From positions 9,930,001-9,994,000 of the forward strand of contig NC_062236.1 of NCBI RefSeq assembly GCF_905475465.1: a stretch of 64,000 nucleotides of DNA. The letters are read 5' to 3'. Of the stretch, positions 13,701-20,912 are shown piece after piece; the first letter of the stretch is position 1; the number at the start of each line of letters is the position of its first letter. A program made the position numbers and the translations under genes. This stretch comes from Pieris napi. Taxonomy: Eukaryota; Arthropoda; Insecta; Lepidoptera; Pieridae. The notes below the pieces were generated by a model. That model was given only the letters and a program-made list of their open reading frames with translations, searched no databases and was not told the DNA's origin.

Positions 13701-16700
13701 AGCTTCAAAATGAAACTTAGCTCGGACTATGACTTCCATATGTCAAATCCAATACGTTGTACGAGATTTACGGGAGTCACTTAGTGTCGAAATCTCACTG
13801 CTAAAGCAGTCAACACAATCAAATATGACAAAGTTGGTGAAAAAATGATTTGACCTATTGCCTAAGTCTCGTTTCTCAATATCAATTTTAACGCCCATAA
13901 TTTGTCAATATAATTTAGTTGACAGAAAGAGATAAATATATAGTTTACAACTTTCACAATATTTTCAGGCACTACCACAGTATGGAAGTATTCGCAACAT
14001 TCGATGTCTTAGACAGCTTTGGTCAAAGAATTGCTGAAGGACACAAAGCCTCCTTTTGTTTGGAAGATAATACATGCCTGCCTGGTATTGAGAAGAAGTA
14101 TTCCTGTTTAAATTATGGTGATCAGGGTGAGTTGACATAATGAGTTCTATACTACGGTGTCTACGAATCGTGAGGAAATTGCATATAAAACGTTTTACTT
14201 TTTATAACTGAGACGTGACAATTCTAGCCTAAATTCAGTACAGTGTTAGAGATACATTTAGGCGTGATTCTGTGCCTTTACGGTCTTACTAATAAAGATT
14301 TATGCACATTGTATAAGCCTGTTATAAGAAAAATGTTACTAATAATTCCTGAATTGACAAGGTTGATGTATACTGTTGTTATAACAAGTGTCTGGTTTGT
14401 ATGAAGACTTGTACAATGCTTATACAACGCAGAGGCCTAGTTTAACGGGTGTATAAGACAAAAATTGAGTAATTTTATCTGATTTCGCGTTTGACAGTAT
14501 TTTTTTACTGTTTAGTTCAAGGAAAGATTTAAGTTAGTAGGTATTTGTGTTTGTTGAAAATAGATTTTATAGATCAAATGGAAGATTTAGATAATATTGA
14601 TATGCAGCTAATACATACGATTGAAGATTTGCCGCCTCCAAGGAAAGTCTAAACATACCAAACTCGGTGCAATCCGATATTACTTTCGCATGGCGATTTC
14701 AAAACAAAATACCGCTTTTCAAAGAAGTATATTATGAAGATCTGTGACATAGTGCGAGCTGATGTCAAAAATAGTAATAGAGGTGGAGGGTTTTCGATTT
14801 AGGTGTCTTCTTCATGGCTTCTCAGTGTCATTAGAAAATGCCAAATTATATATAGTAGCACTGGCAATCCTCCACAATATTGCTATTGATATCAAAGAAG
14901 ACCTGGATGTTACGTATGATGACACTGAGAATGCTCCAGAAGAACCAAGGCCAACCTAGACGCCCCCAAGCAATCTGGCTGGACAAGCTGCTAGAGCTGC
15001 TTTTATTGAAACATATTTTTAAGGCTGTTTTATTTACATAGGTGTGGATAGTTAAGGACTTGAAATAAATAAAAAGTTATATTTCATTTAAAACAGGGGT
15101 TTTATTTTTTTTATAAGTATATAATTATTCATTTAATTGCTGCTGTAACAATTTGAGCCTTAGAAGATGCTCCTGTCTAGCCCTTTCGTGAGCTTCGGCA
15201 AGTTGCTTCTGTTTGAGCTCATGTATTTCAGCCATCTGCCTTTGTTTTGTTTCGTGCTCTTCCTGCAAACACTGGAACACTACCGTGATGCGGAGTTTGG
15301 CACTTTCCACTATTTGAGATGCCTAAAAAATTTAAGTATGATCGTTGAGGGGTTTTGAATGAAATAGTCCTTTCTCTATCACATTGATACTAACCTATTC
15401 TAACTTTTGTACTGCAGAACGCGGCTTTTTATGTAAAATTCTAGTCCTCTTTGTCTGAGGTTTTGGAGTTTCTATTAGCTGCAAATAATAAAATGTTATT
15501 AGTATATTAAGTAAATGTGTATATAATTGCTTTAGTTGACAAAATAAATACAACTTACATTAGAATTATGAGTTGTATCAGAATTATTAAATCAAACGTC
15601 AATCAAACACGGCGGGTTGCCAGGGTAACAATAAATAAGGGTCGTTTTGTTATTCAACCAATACACATCGATTATTGGTCAAAGAGGTGTTTATGCCCTG
15701 TACAAGCTCTATTCACTGAATTACTATCACCTTGTTATAACGCATGTATAGTGATTTTTTATATGTACAGTGTACACACAGAGATTTTATTGTACTACTA
15801 TCTACTACTATCACCATTATTATAGTACATTATTAGTTATTATTAGTTATCGTTACATTTCATGAATAGGATTTCAATACGAACCATATAGAGCGCTATA
15901 ACACTGTTTGGAGAACGTGAGATCATGAGATCTGAATCTCACGTTCTCTAAACATTCAGTTTATCTCATTTTGAGAATAAAGCCTATTTTTGCTACATGC
16001 TACATTTAGAACTCTCTACAGAATCCACTATGTATAGCATAAAAGCTCAGTAAAAGTAATTAAAAATAGCTCTATCTTCTTCAATTAAACCCTCTATAAA
16101 GTTTGAATACATTTTAATTTAAATACTATACTAATACTAAGTTTAATTGCTTTTACCTTACTAATTTAATTTGTTTATTAAGACGTTGTTAATTAATAAT
16201 AATAATTAATATGTATCTAATTCATTAGATTATTATTATAGAGCTAAACGAAATTATAGAAATGAGATAGAAGTATTTTGTAAAAATTTAATTAATAATA
16301 ATAATAATAATCTTTATTCATTTCTCACAAAAACTTAGTACATAAACAAGTGACAGTTATATACTATTATAAATAAATTGTCTTACTTCTGTTCAGGGAA
16401 AATTAAATTATAATTGAATTTTCGAATAAATTTAATATTGTGAGTAAAATTCTAATGTTTTGTTATGGAAGAGCTAGGAACCCTGATATGCGTCTAAAAA
16501 TTATAATGCATATAAAAGTTAAAATACTTATTGTCTTTTCATCACAGCGAAAACAGAATATGGCAAAAGAGACAAAAACAAAAGTAAGCTGTCGATACTT
16601 TTTTACATAAAAAAGAAGACTTCTATAGACCCAAGTTTTAAATATGTCAACTAAAATGTAAATTCCACCCGTATCACCTCGACGTCCGCCGTTCCACAAC

Positions 16701-18490
16701 TGAGCGTTTTCCAAGGCAGTTTTTGCCGCGCACCACCACTTTGTGGAACCAGCTGCCCATTGAGGTATTTCCGAACCAATTCGACTTAGGGTCCTTCAAG
16801 AAAAGAGCGTACCGATTCCTGAAAGGCCGGCAACGCACTCGCGAGCCCTCTGGCATTGAGAGTGTCCATGGGCGGCGGTATCACTTAACATCAGGTGAGC
16901 CTCCTGCCCGTTTGCCCCCTGTTTTATAAAAAAAAAAAAAAAAAAAAACTGACTACTATATAAAAATAAGTCGGGTTTTCCTTCCTGACGCTATAACTCC
17001 AGAACGCACGAACCGATTTCCACGGTTCGGAAAAATTTCAACAGAAAATCGGGAAAATCTTACAAAAAAAATTTTTTTCTTCGTCTTAATCACCAAACGA
17101 AATTATACATAAAACGGAGCCATCTGGTGGCGAAACGGAGGTCGCCGGGTTTGCTAGTATTGTATAATTGTGAACTTTACAGGTGTATCCGTGAACTGTT
17201 CTGATATATACCAGTACAATATCGACTGCCAATGGGTGGATGTGACAGATGTCGAGCCAGGCGACTACACGTTTAAGGTACCTTTTCAACGTTAAACTTT
17301 CAATTACACGCATGCTAACACTCGTAAAATTGCTACCAATTGTAATCTCCCGTATTTATTAAATAATTATTTCTGTTTTAAAATACTTCTTTGGCTCTGT
17401 GAGCCCAAATTGTCCACCAAACCATAATTCTTATACAGAATACATATATTTCATTGCTATATATATGTAGTTTGTTTAATTGAGACAATTAAGAACCTCT
17501 TTCACGTATAGTTTTGATTGGTTTTGTTTCAATATAAGATAAAATGTGGTGGTGGTGAATAGAATATTAACGATTTAATGTTACTTGCTACATGACATTT
17601 TGTGTACAAGAACATTACTACTAACTATTTTCAACCTTAGTTATCCGATGTTAAGAATATCGGGGACTGCGATATCAATAAATCGTTCTTACACTCCGCG
17701 TACGGACTTGCCTATCTACCATATGCCGACAACGAATTATATCATATTAGCGCAGAGGCGATAAGAATTTGGTGAAACTGGTCGTGGTTGGTATCACGTG
17801 GCCGTTCACCAACCAGATGGACCGATCAAGTGAAAGACTCATCGTCCTCACAACTGTACACAAGAGAGTCGCTGGACAGAAACCGGTGGAAACAGATTCT
17901 CCTCTCCAAGTTCCTTACTGACCACGACGGTCAGACATGAGCTACCGACTGAAGAGAGACATTAGCTAATGCTTCGTCGTGGCTGGTACTCTGTATTTTT
18001 TAATAGTATTAAGATGTATCCCAAGGTTGTGGCATCAGCTTAACAGCCCTGCGATTCTGTAACTCACTTTTCGAACTCACACAGCGGTTTTCGCATCGGC
18101 GGTCGCTCTCAAATCAGTCGTGAAGCAGTCATCTTGTGATTTGGCATTCTGATAAACAATAAACTACAAGCTCCCACCTTTTCACGACTGCTTCACGACT
18201 GATTTGAGAGCGACCGCCGATGCGAAAACCGCTGTGTGAGTTTGAAAAGTGAGTTACAGAATCGCAGGGCAGAACATATAAATTGCCCAATGCTGTATCG
18301 TATCGAATAAAGAAATCTGATGTATTATTTTGGGCATGTACTGAATACATTTCTCGATTCTTTTCAGGTAGCTGTTAACCCACACGCGCGCGTAGCAGAA
18401 CAAAGCTTTCACAACAATGCCGCCTCGTGTATACTGCGGCTTACTGAGACGTACGCTGCAGTATACGGCTGTAAATTGGGGCGACCTTAG
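1542..18490 (+). CDS. Loxl2: Lysyl oxidase-like 2 (two SRCR domains plus LOX domain), nine coding exons
   Basis: This is a secreted copper- and quinone-dependent amine oxidase that oxidises lysines of matrix proteins. The exons are 1542-1716, 2300-2440, 2765-3003, 5818-6049, 7329-7480, 10590-10726, 13969-14126, 17183-17277 and 18368-18490; joined they give 483 aa with no break. Residues 1-19 form a hydrophobic signal peptide. SRCR1 spans about 48-146 and SRCR2 about 171-270, each with six cysteines. The LOX domain runs from about 276 to the end. The copper motif WHLCHMHYH supplies His358, His360 and His362. The quinone cofactor (LTQ) lysine is Lys385 in EGHKASFCLED and its tyrosine partner is Tyr421 before NIDCQW; both are assigned by alignment with human LOX Lys320/Tyr355. 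Vertebrate LOXL2 has four SRCR domains; two is the known fly Loxl2 layout. The ATG at 1542 is preferred over an in-frame upstream GTG because it directly begins the signal peptide. Intron 3 is GC-AG; all others are GT-AG. Confidence 0.93.
1717..2299 (+). other. Loxl2 intron 1
   Basis: A 583 bp GT-AG intron ending TTTTCACAG. It contains two exact copies of the palindrome TGAGGTGCCTCA at 1834-1845 and 1865-1876 and nothing else recognisable. Confidence 0.8.
2300..2440 (+). CDS. Loxl2: Loxl2 exon 2: core of SRCR1
   Basis: Phase 1 in and phase 1 out. It carries the SRCR core GRWGAVCDDSWDNAAATVVC and the linker into the GEALG motif. FNRTG is a possible N-glycosylation site. The donor is TTGG|GTAGCT. 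Confidence 0.9.
2765..3003 (+). CDS. Loxl2: Loxl2 exon 3: end of SRCR1, start of SRCR2, with a GC splice donor
   Basis: Encodes WMDDVVCEG, HC, DC and GVIC, which complete the SRCR1 disulfides. A 25-residue acidic linker follows, then LRLVGG..YEGRVE opens SRCR2. The frame ends in phase 0 at GAG|GCAAGT, a GC donor matching the AG|GCAAGT consensus of GC-AG introns. Using the nearby GT at 2998 would shorten SRCR2 by two residues, and the GT at 3008 would break the frame. Confidence 0.88.
3035..4667 (-). mobile_element. Decayed Tc1-like transposon with about 100 bp terminal inverted repeats
   Basis: The ends read TA-CACTCGCGAGCA and its mirror TGCTCGCGAGTG-TA, so a TA target duplication is plausible. 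The inverted repeats extend about 100 bp on both sides (3037-3140 and about 4560-4665). The - strand transposase runs from about 4331 to 3346. It has an HTH N-terminus, LFTDECRM with the first Asp, MHDNARCHTAR with the second Asp, and NPVDHLWDEL. The frame is broken by a frameshift near 4210 and a TAA near 3805, so it is inactive. The third catalytic position, 34 residues after the second Asp, is Asp rather than the usual Glu. The element sits in Loxl2 intron 3, 31 bp after the GC donor. Confidence 0.92.
4785..5017 (+). repeat. tRNA-derived SINE copy (family 1)
   Basis: Begins with a box-A-like TTGGCCTAGTGG and contains a box-B-like GTTCAATCCCCGGC. It continues through the 'gtcgacggcgtgtgtcaggc' region to the 'ggttgtagcaccactg' tail. 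Several internal deletions. Lies in Loxl2 intron 3. Confidence 0.8.
5524..5675. repeat. Half copy of a Harbinger-type MITE
   Basis: Starts CCCTGCGATTCTGTAACTC after CAG. It runs through one inverted arm and the central loop and is then truncated, so the second arm is missing. Full copies are at 18047-18269 and 63204-63444. Just downstream, to about 5772, sequence ending in CGCTAGTATT looks like the 3' end of a Helitron. Confidence 0.8.
5818..6049 (+). CDS. Loxl2: Loxl2 exon 4: body of SRCR2
   Basis: Phase 0 in and phase 1 out. The acceptor is CATTTTAG|GTATAT. It encodes VWGSICPDGWTLYEASAIC, then the FGSSRIILSGVQC, LFSC and VMC blocks. That is five of the six cysteines of a group A SRCR domain. 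GNETN is a possible glycosylation site. The donor is AAAG|GTAATA. Confidence 0.92.
6050..7328 (+). other. Loxl2 intron 4
   Basis: A GT-AG intron of 1.28 kb with no recognisable element. Short ORFs here are AT-rich noise. Confidence 0.7.
7329..7480 (+). CDS. Loxl2: Loxl2 exon 5: end of SRCR2 and start of LOX domain
   Basis: Encodes GHVAAVIC, which closes SRCR2. Next come DLLLDTNAIESS and the family signature MFQLQCAMEENCLSKSAYE, which begins the catalytic domain. Phase 1 in, phase 0 out; donor GAG|GTAAGT. Confidence 0.95.
8881..9165 (+). repeat. tRNA-derived SINE, nearly full length (family 1)
   Basis: From CAGTGTTAATCTGGTGGC through the box-B-like GTAGGTTCCATCCCCGGC to the tail AAAAAGGTTGTAATGCCACT. 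A few substitutions relative to the copies at 19557 and 59601. Confidence 0.85.
10427..10552 (-). mobile_element. LINE 3' end, truncated
   Basis: Read on the - strand, the sequence encodes TGDPRADAFLAQRISIAIQ followed by RGNAAGVKGTLPQGPNF and a stop. This is the C-terminal tail of a non-LTR reverse-transcriptase ORF shared by copies at 11398, 24075 and 62874. The element is 5'-truncated. It lies immediately upstream of Loxl2 exon 6. Confidence 0.7.
10590..10726 (+). CDS. Loxl2: Loxl2 exon 6: LOX domain up to the copper site
   Basis: Encodes TRRLLRFTAASLNIGNAEF, then RPYLPKHLWQWHLCH, which carries the first copper-ligand histidine (His358). Phase 0 in, phase 2 out; the AT at the end joins G of exon 7 to form Met359. 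The donor is CAT AT|GTAAGA. Confidence 0.93.
10853..10945 (-). mobile_element. LINE 3' tail fragment (WNQLP family)
   Basis: Reverse of the tail seen best at 16665-16945: GGGGGCAAACGGGAGGCTCA followed by the 'gataccgccaccca' block. About 90 bp remain. Confidence 0.65.
11398..11535 (-). mobile_element. LINE 3' end, truncated
   Basis: Same family as 10427-10552: CCTCGCTGTATTGCGATACT and the flanking tail are shared. The coding frame is degraded. Confidence 0.65.
11862..12093 (+). mobile_element. LINE 3' tail (WNQLP family), + copy of an inverted pair
   Basis: Starts near CCGTATCACCTCGACGTCCG and runs to GCCTCCTGCCTGTTTGCC. The coding part is degraded: the WNQLP core is missing through a deletion. 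It forms an inverted pair with 12938-13204, 3' ends facing each other. Confidence 0.75.
12303..12420. repeat. First unit of a direct repeat (second at 13204-13320)
   Basis: The two segments of about 117 bp, 900 bp apart, share ACTA.TAA..G, CCAGATATTTTTTT, TTGCTATAATTTT and GAAAGAACACAA in the same order and spacing. They are clearly diverged. Confidence 0.6.
12408..12940. repeat. Repeat bounded by GAAGTATAACTTC motifs
   Basis: Bounded on the left by TTGAAGTTATACTTCTTTA and on the right by CCAAAGAAGTATAACTTCTT. Internal blocks include GATGAGAGTGAAATTTTACG and GCGCGCGCACCGTGACAC on the left and the right-hand 'tacgcgcgtacataagtacacg'. A reverse-oriented copy is at 55740-56110 and a diverged one at about 29890-30330. 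Class not recognised. Confidence 0.6.
12938..13204 (-). mobile_element. LINE 3' tail (WNQLP family), - copy of an inverted pair
   Basis: Reverse of the family tail, from GGAGGCAGGAGTTTCACCTG to the outward 5' end GAGGTGATACGGGTGG. More complete than the partner at 11862. Confidence 0.75.
13969..14126 (+). CDS. Loxl2: Loxl2 exon 7: copper site and cofactor lysine
   Basis: Begins with G that completes Met359, then HYHSMEVF (copper ligands His360 and His362). EGHKASFCLED follows; its lysine (Lys385) is the expected LTQ precursor. Ends NYGDQG. Phase 2 in, phase 1 out; donor CAGG|GTGAGT. Confidence 0.96.
14382..15745. mobile_element. Harbinger-type transposon remnant with two convergent ORF pieces
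   Basis: On the + strand, about 14560-14959 holds a deleted transposase. A short start (MEDLDNIDMQ) and stop are followed by the DDE_Tnp_4-like C-terminus RFRCLLHGFSVSLENAKLY, ILHNIAIDIKEDL. On the - strand, 15310-15125 encodes a glutamine-rich coiled coil (KLRITVVFQCLQEEHETKQ..HERARQEHLLRL). It continues upstream with RTRILHKKPRSAVQKLE near 15410-15475. That resembles the Myb/Zeste-like second ORF of Harbinger elements. Imperfect outer inverted similarity (TTATAACAAG and CTTGTACA blocks near 14383 and 15740) suggests its ends. It is non-functional and sits in Loxl2 intron 7. Confidence 0.7.
15905..15954. repeat. Short perfect-stem hairpin
   Basis: GAGAACGTGAGAT and ATCTCACGTTCTC face each other across a 12 nt loop. 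Partly matching flanks (TGTTT / AAACA) extend the stem. Role unknown. Confidence 0.7.
16285..16312. repeat. AAT-type microsatellite
   Basis: A run of AATAATAATA units in Loxl2 intron 7. Confidence 0.7.
16665..16945 (+). mobile_element. LINE 3' tail with poly(A) (WNQLP family)
   Basis: The most complete copy. It encodes TTTLWNQLPIEVFPNQFDLG followed by SFKKRAYRFLKG, the C-terminal end typical of non-LTR retrotransposon ORF2. It then runs through CATCAGGTGAGCCTCCTGCC to a run of about 20 A. Heavily 5'-truncated. Confidence 0.8.
16952..17158 (+). mobile_element. Non-autonomous Helitron-type element
   Basis: Begins ACTACTATATAAAAATAAGT and ends GGGTTTGCTAGT, abutting the LINE poly(A). It is closely similar to the element at 18963-19190 (shared TCGGGTTTTCCTTCCTGACG), which has the standard TCTCTACTA start. 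It ends 24 bp before Loxl2 exon 8, so it supplies the sequence beside that acceptor. Confidence 0.75.
17183..17277 (+). CDS. Loxl2: Loxl2 exon 8: cofactor tyrosine region
   Basis: Encodes VSVNCSDIYQYNIDCQW and VDVTDVEPGDYTFK. Tyr421 aligns with the LTQ tyrosine of LOX. Phase 1 in, phase 0 out; acceptor CTTTACAG|GT, donor AAG|GTACCT. Confidence 0.94.
17760..17935 (+). mobile_element. LINE reverse-transcriptase C-terminal fragment
   Basis: One frame reads PTRWTDQVKDSSS, then LDRNRWKQILLSKF and HDGQT. This is the tail motif (RW.DQV..DR..W) of RTE-like insect LINEs. Degraded; lies in Loxl2 intron 8. Confidence 0.55.
18047..18269. mobile_element. Harbinger-type MITE with CAG target duplication
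   Basis: A foldback element. CCCTGCGATTCTGTAACTC at one end is mirrored by GAGTTACAGAATCGCAGGG at the other, with arms of about 85 bp. CAG directly flanks both ends (18044-18046, 18270-18272). It ends 98 bp before the last Loxl2 exon. The loop is shorter than in the copy at 63204. Confidence 0.85.
18368..18490 (+). CDS. Loxl2: Loxl2 exon 9: C-terminus and stop
   Basis: Encodes VAVNPHARVAEQSFHNNAAS, then CILRLTETYAAVYGCKLGRP and TAG at 18488-18490. The NP..VAE....NN...C pattern and last cysteine pair match the end of the LOX fold. Phase 0 in. Confidence 0.92.
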   Translation, partial: VAVNPHARVAEQSFHNNAASCILRLTETYAAVYGCKLGRP

Positions 18491-18574
18491 AGGAATATGC
18501 AAGCTATAATTATATTTTCTAAAAAGAAATCATAACTATGCTCTTTATTTTATTACACATAAATGATTTTACAT

Positions 18575-18580
18575 AATAAA
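18575..18580 (+). promoter_or_regulatory. Polyadenylation signal of Loxl2
   Basis: AATAAA 85 nt after the stop codon, the first such hexamer downstream. Confidence 0.65.
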
Positions 18581-18691
18581 GGAGAATAGACAAACACCTG
18601 CATAATGTCTTTTTTTTTATTTTTTGGTCAGGCGTGTTAATTATTAAAAAATAAATCAGTAGCGCTGTTTCATGATCATTAAATAATCTAA

Positions 18692-18760
18692 TAGTCAAGT
18701 AGGTGATCAGCCTCCTGTGCCTGACGCACGCCGTCGACTTTTTGGGTCTAAGGTATGCTG
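18692..18760 (-). repeat. tRNA-derived SINE fragment (family 1)
   Basis: Reverse of the 'aggtgatcagcctcctgtgcctg' to 'gtcgactttttgggtctaagg' segment only. Confidence 0.65.
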
Positions 18761-18962
18761 TTTGTATGTATGTTTTGTATATTGTCTACTTACAAATAAT
18801 AATTATGAAACAGAAAACATAAGTAAGTAATATACAAAAAGAAAAAAAGACAAGTGCAATTTAATTAAACAATCGACAATTACTACTTAATATTTCAAAG
18901 AAAAAACTAAATTGTTACTGCCAAACAAAGTCAAAGTTCTCTACTTTAATTTTCGAATATCT

Positions 18963-19190
18963 TCTCTACTATATAAAAATAAGTCGGGTTTTCCTTCCTG
19001 ACGCTATAACTCCAGAACGCACGAACCGATTTCCACGGTTTTGCTTTCGTTGGAAAGGTCTCGGGCTCCGTGAGGTTTATAGCAAAGTAAATTCAGGAAA
19101 AATTTCAACAGAAAAGCGGGATCACCAAACGAAATGTTACATAAAACGAAGCCATTTGGTGGCGAAACGGAGTTCGCCTAGTTTGCTAGT
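18963..19190 (+). mobile_element. Non-autonomous Helitron-type element
   Basis: Begins TCTCTACTATATAAAAATA and ends GCCTAGTTTGCTAGT, the 5' TC / 3' CTAG(T) layout of lepidopteran Helitrons. No target duplication is evident. A close copy is at 16952. Confidence 0.8.
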
Positions 19191-19556
19191 TATTAATAGA
19201 TATTCGAAATACCTTTGACGTCTACACTTGATATGCTTACATTTGTTTATCTTTGATATGCTGAAATTGAAAAACTAATTCTATCCTGTCAATCAGACTC
19301 AGTGCAAACTAGCCCAACTCACCAGTTAAAATTTTTGCAGAGAATTTTTCACTGTTCGCAACTTTTCATTTAAATTTTTTACAAACCAAAATAACAATGG
19401 GTTCTAGCATTTCAATTGAAATAGTTACTGACTTTTACACATGTAGAATTTTCTATGGAAATTTACATACAGTTTTCATTTAGTAAGATATCATTCTAAT
19501 TATATATAAGACGTGAAAATGAATGTACAGTTTTAGTCGTAGTTAATAATTAAGAG

Positions 19557-19836
19557 GAATGTTGGGCTTTAGCGTGCGACTCTCATCCCTGAGGTCATAG
19601 GTTCGATCCCCGGCTGTGCACCAATGGACTTTCTTTCTATGTGCGCATTTAACATTCGCTCGAACGGTGAAGAACATCGTGAGGACACCGGCTTGCCTTA
19701 GACCCATATAGTAGTAGACAGCGTGTATCAGGCACAGGAGGCTGATCACCTACTTGCCATTAGATTGACAAATGATTATGAAACAGATACAGAAATTTGA
19801 GGCCCAGACCTACAAAGGTTGTAGCGCCTCTAGTTT
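19557..19836 (+). repeat. tRNA-derived SINE, nearly full length (family 1)
   Basis: Contains the box-B-like GGTTCGATCCCCGGCTGTGC, then ACCAATGGACTTTCTTTCTA, CATTCGCTCGAACGGTGAAG, GGCACAGGAGGCTGATCACC and the tail GGTTGTAGCGCC. The box A region (GGCTTTAGCGTGCG) is damaged. Confidence 0.85.
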
Positions 19837-20718
19837 TGGTCAGGCTAATCACTTACTAGCCTATTAGAAGAAACAATTTTTTTTTCGTGTAGTGTTAAAG
19901 AAAAATGCAGAAAATTTTATTACAATTTAATATTAAGGAATTACAATGAGCATGTTTGTACATAAACAATAAAACTTATAATACGTGTCCTTTTGATAAA
20001 ATAAATGTATATTATGGGTTTAATTTATATTAACTAAGTTAAAAAAGTTATATATAATTACAAAATGTTGTACGCACATAGCCAAGTAAAACTTTAGTCA
20101 TATTTAAAAGCAAATCACAGACTATCACCATTCCTAAAAACTAACTACTATGGCAACTATATAATAACCTCACCAAAAAATATTGTATCACAAAATTGGT
20201 AAATTTTATAATTACTAATACTAAATGTATTGCTAAACTTATTTTGTACATTTATTAATAAATAATTACTAAATAAACTACTCGATACGTCAAAAGTGAG
20301 CAATTAAGTACTTAGAGGAGTTAGCCCTTCAAGGATGAATTTTCTGACTGACCATGACAAAATAACTAGACTTCCATAGACTAAATTTGTTTTTTTATAA
20401 ACAGGCAATTATCTATAAATAATGGCTACAAAAGCTATAGTACCACTACAGTAGTAGGTATGATGACAATTAGCACGAAATACATAAAATCGAATACCTG
20501 GAATATTTAATAATGGAAAATTTAAAAAGCTTCCGTGCGCGTATTTTGTAGCACGAACGGGCATCGTTTGAAATAGAATACGTGTAGCTATACAAAAAAG
20601 CTAATAATACGTTTGAGCTAGGAAAAACATCGAATATAATACTTATCGAAGGTATAGGAAAGTTCTAAGGAAGAATATTACGCTTGTTTAAAAAATTTGG
20701 TCAGTTATAAAGTATAAA

Positions 20719-20912
20719 CTATCCCTTCTTAAATTTAATTAATAATATACTAACTGTCAAGTATATTACTATCCATAAGGTGGTGGAAACAAAACCAGTG
20801 TACACTGTAGGCACATCAATCGTCCAGCCTCGTTGTAACATTGAACGGAGGGACTCCGTCGATTTAGTGAGGGGTAGTACGAAGCTTATCCATTGAAGAA
20901 TTTGATGCATAC
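20719..20912 (-). CDS. ABCH exon 15: last TM helix and stop
   Basis: Encodes MHQILQWISFVLPLTKSTES, then RGWTIDVPTVYTGF and the final helix TTLWIVIYLTVSILLIKF ending KKG and TAG. Phase 1 in. Confidence 0.92.

Larger units (their letters stand above)
10727..13968 (+). other. Loxl2 intron 6
   Basis: A 3.2 kb intron made largely of repeats: LINE tails at 10853-10945, 11398-11535, 11862-12093 and 12938-13204, a foldback-type repeat at 12408-12940, and a direct repeat at 12303/13204. 13330-13968 holds nothing recognisable. Confidence 0.7.
18581..20718. other. Convergent intergenic region between Loxl2 and the ABC transporter
   Basis: Holds the 3' UTRs of both genes, a SINE tail at 18692-18760, a Helitron at 18963-19190 and a SINE at 19557-19836. 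Between about 19840 and 20718 I see only AT-rich sequence. TTTATT (AATAAA on the - strand) at 20251 is one possible poly(A) signal for the transporter. Confidence 0.6.

Noticed and set aside
15517..15825. 102-codon + strand frame in Loxl2 intron 7
   Set aside because: Overlaps the tail of the Harbinger remnant and shows no conserved pattern.
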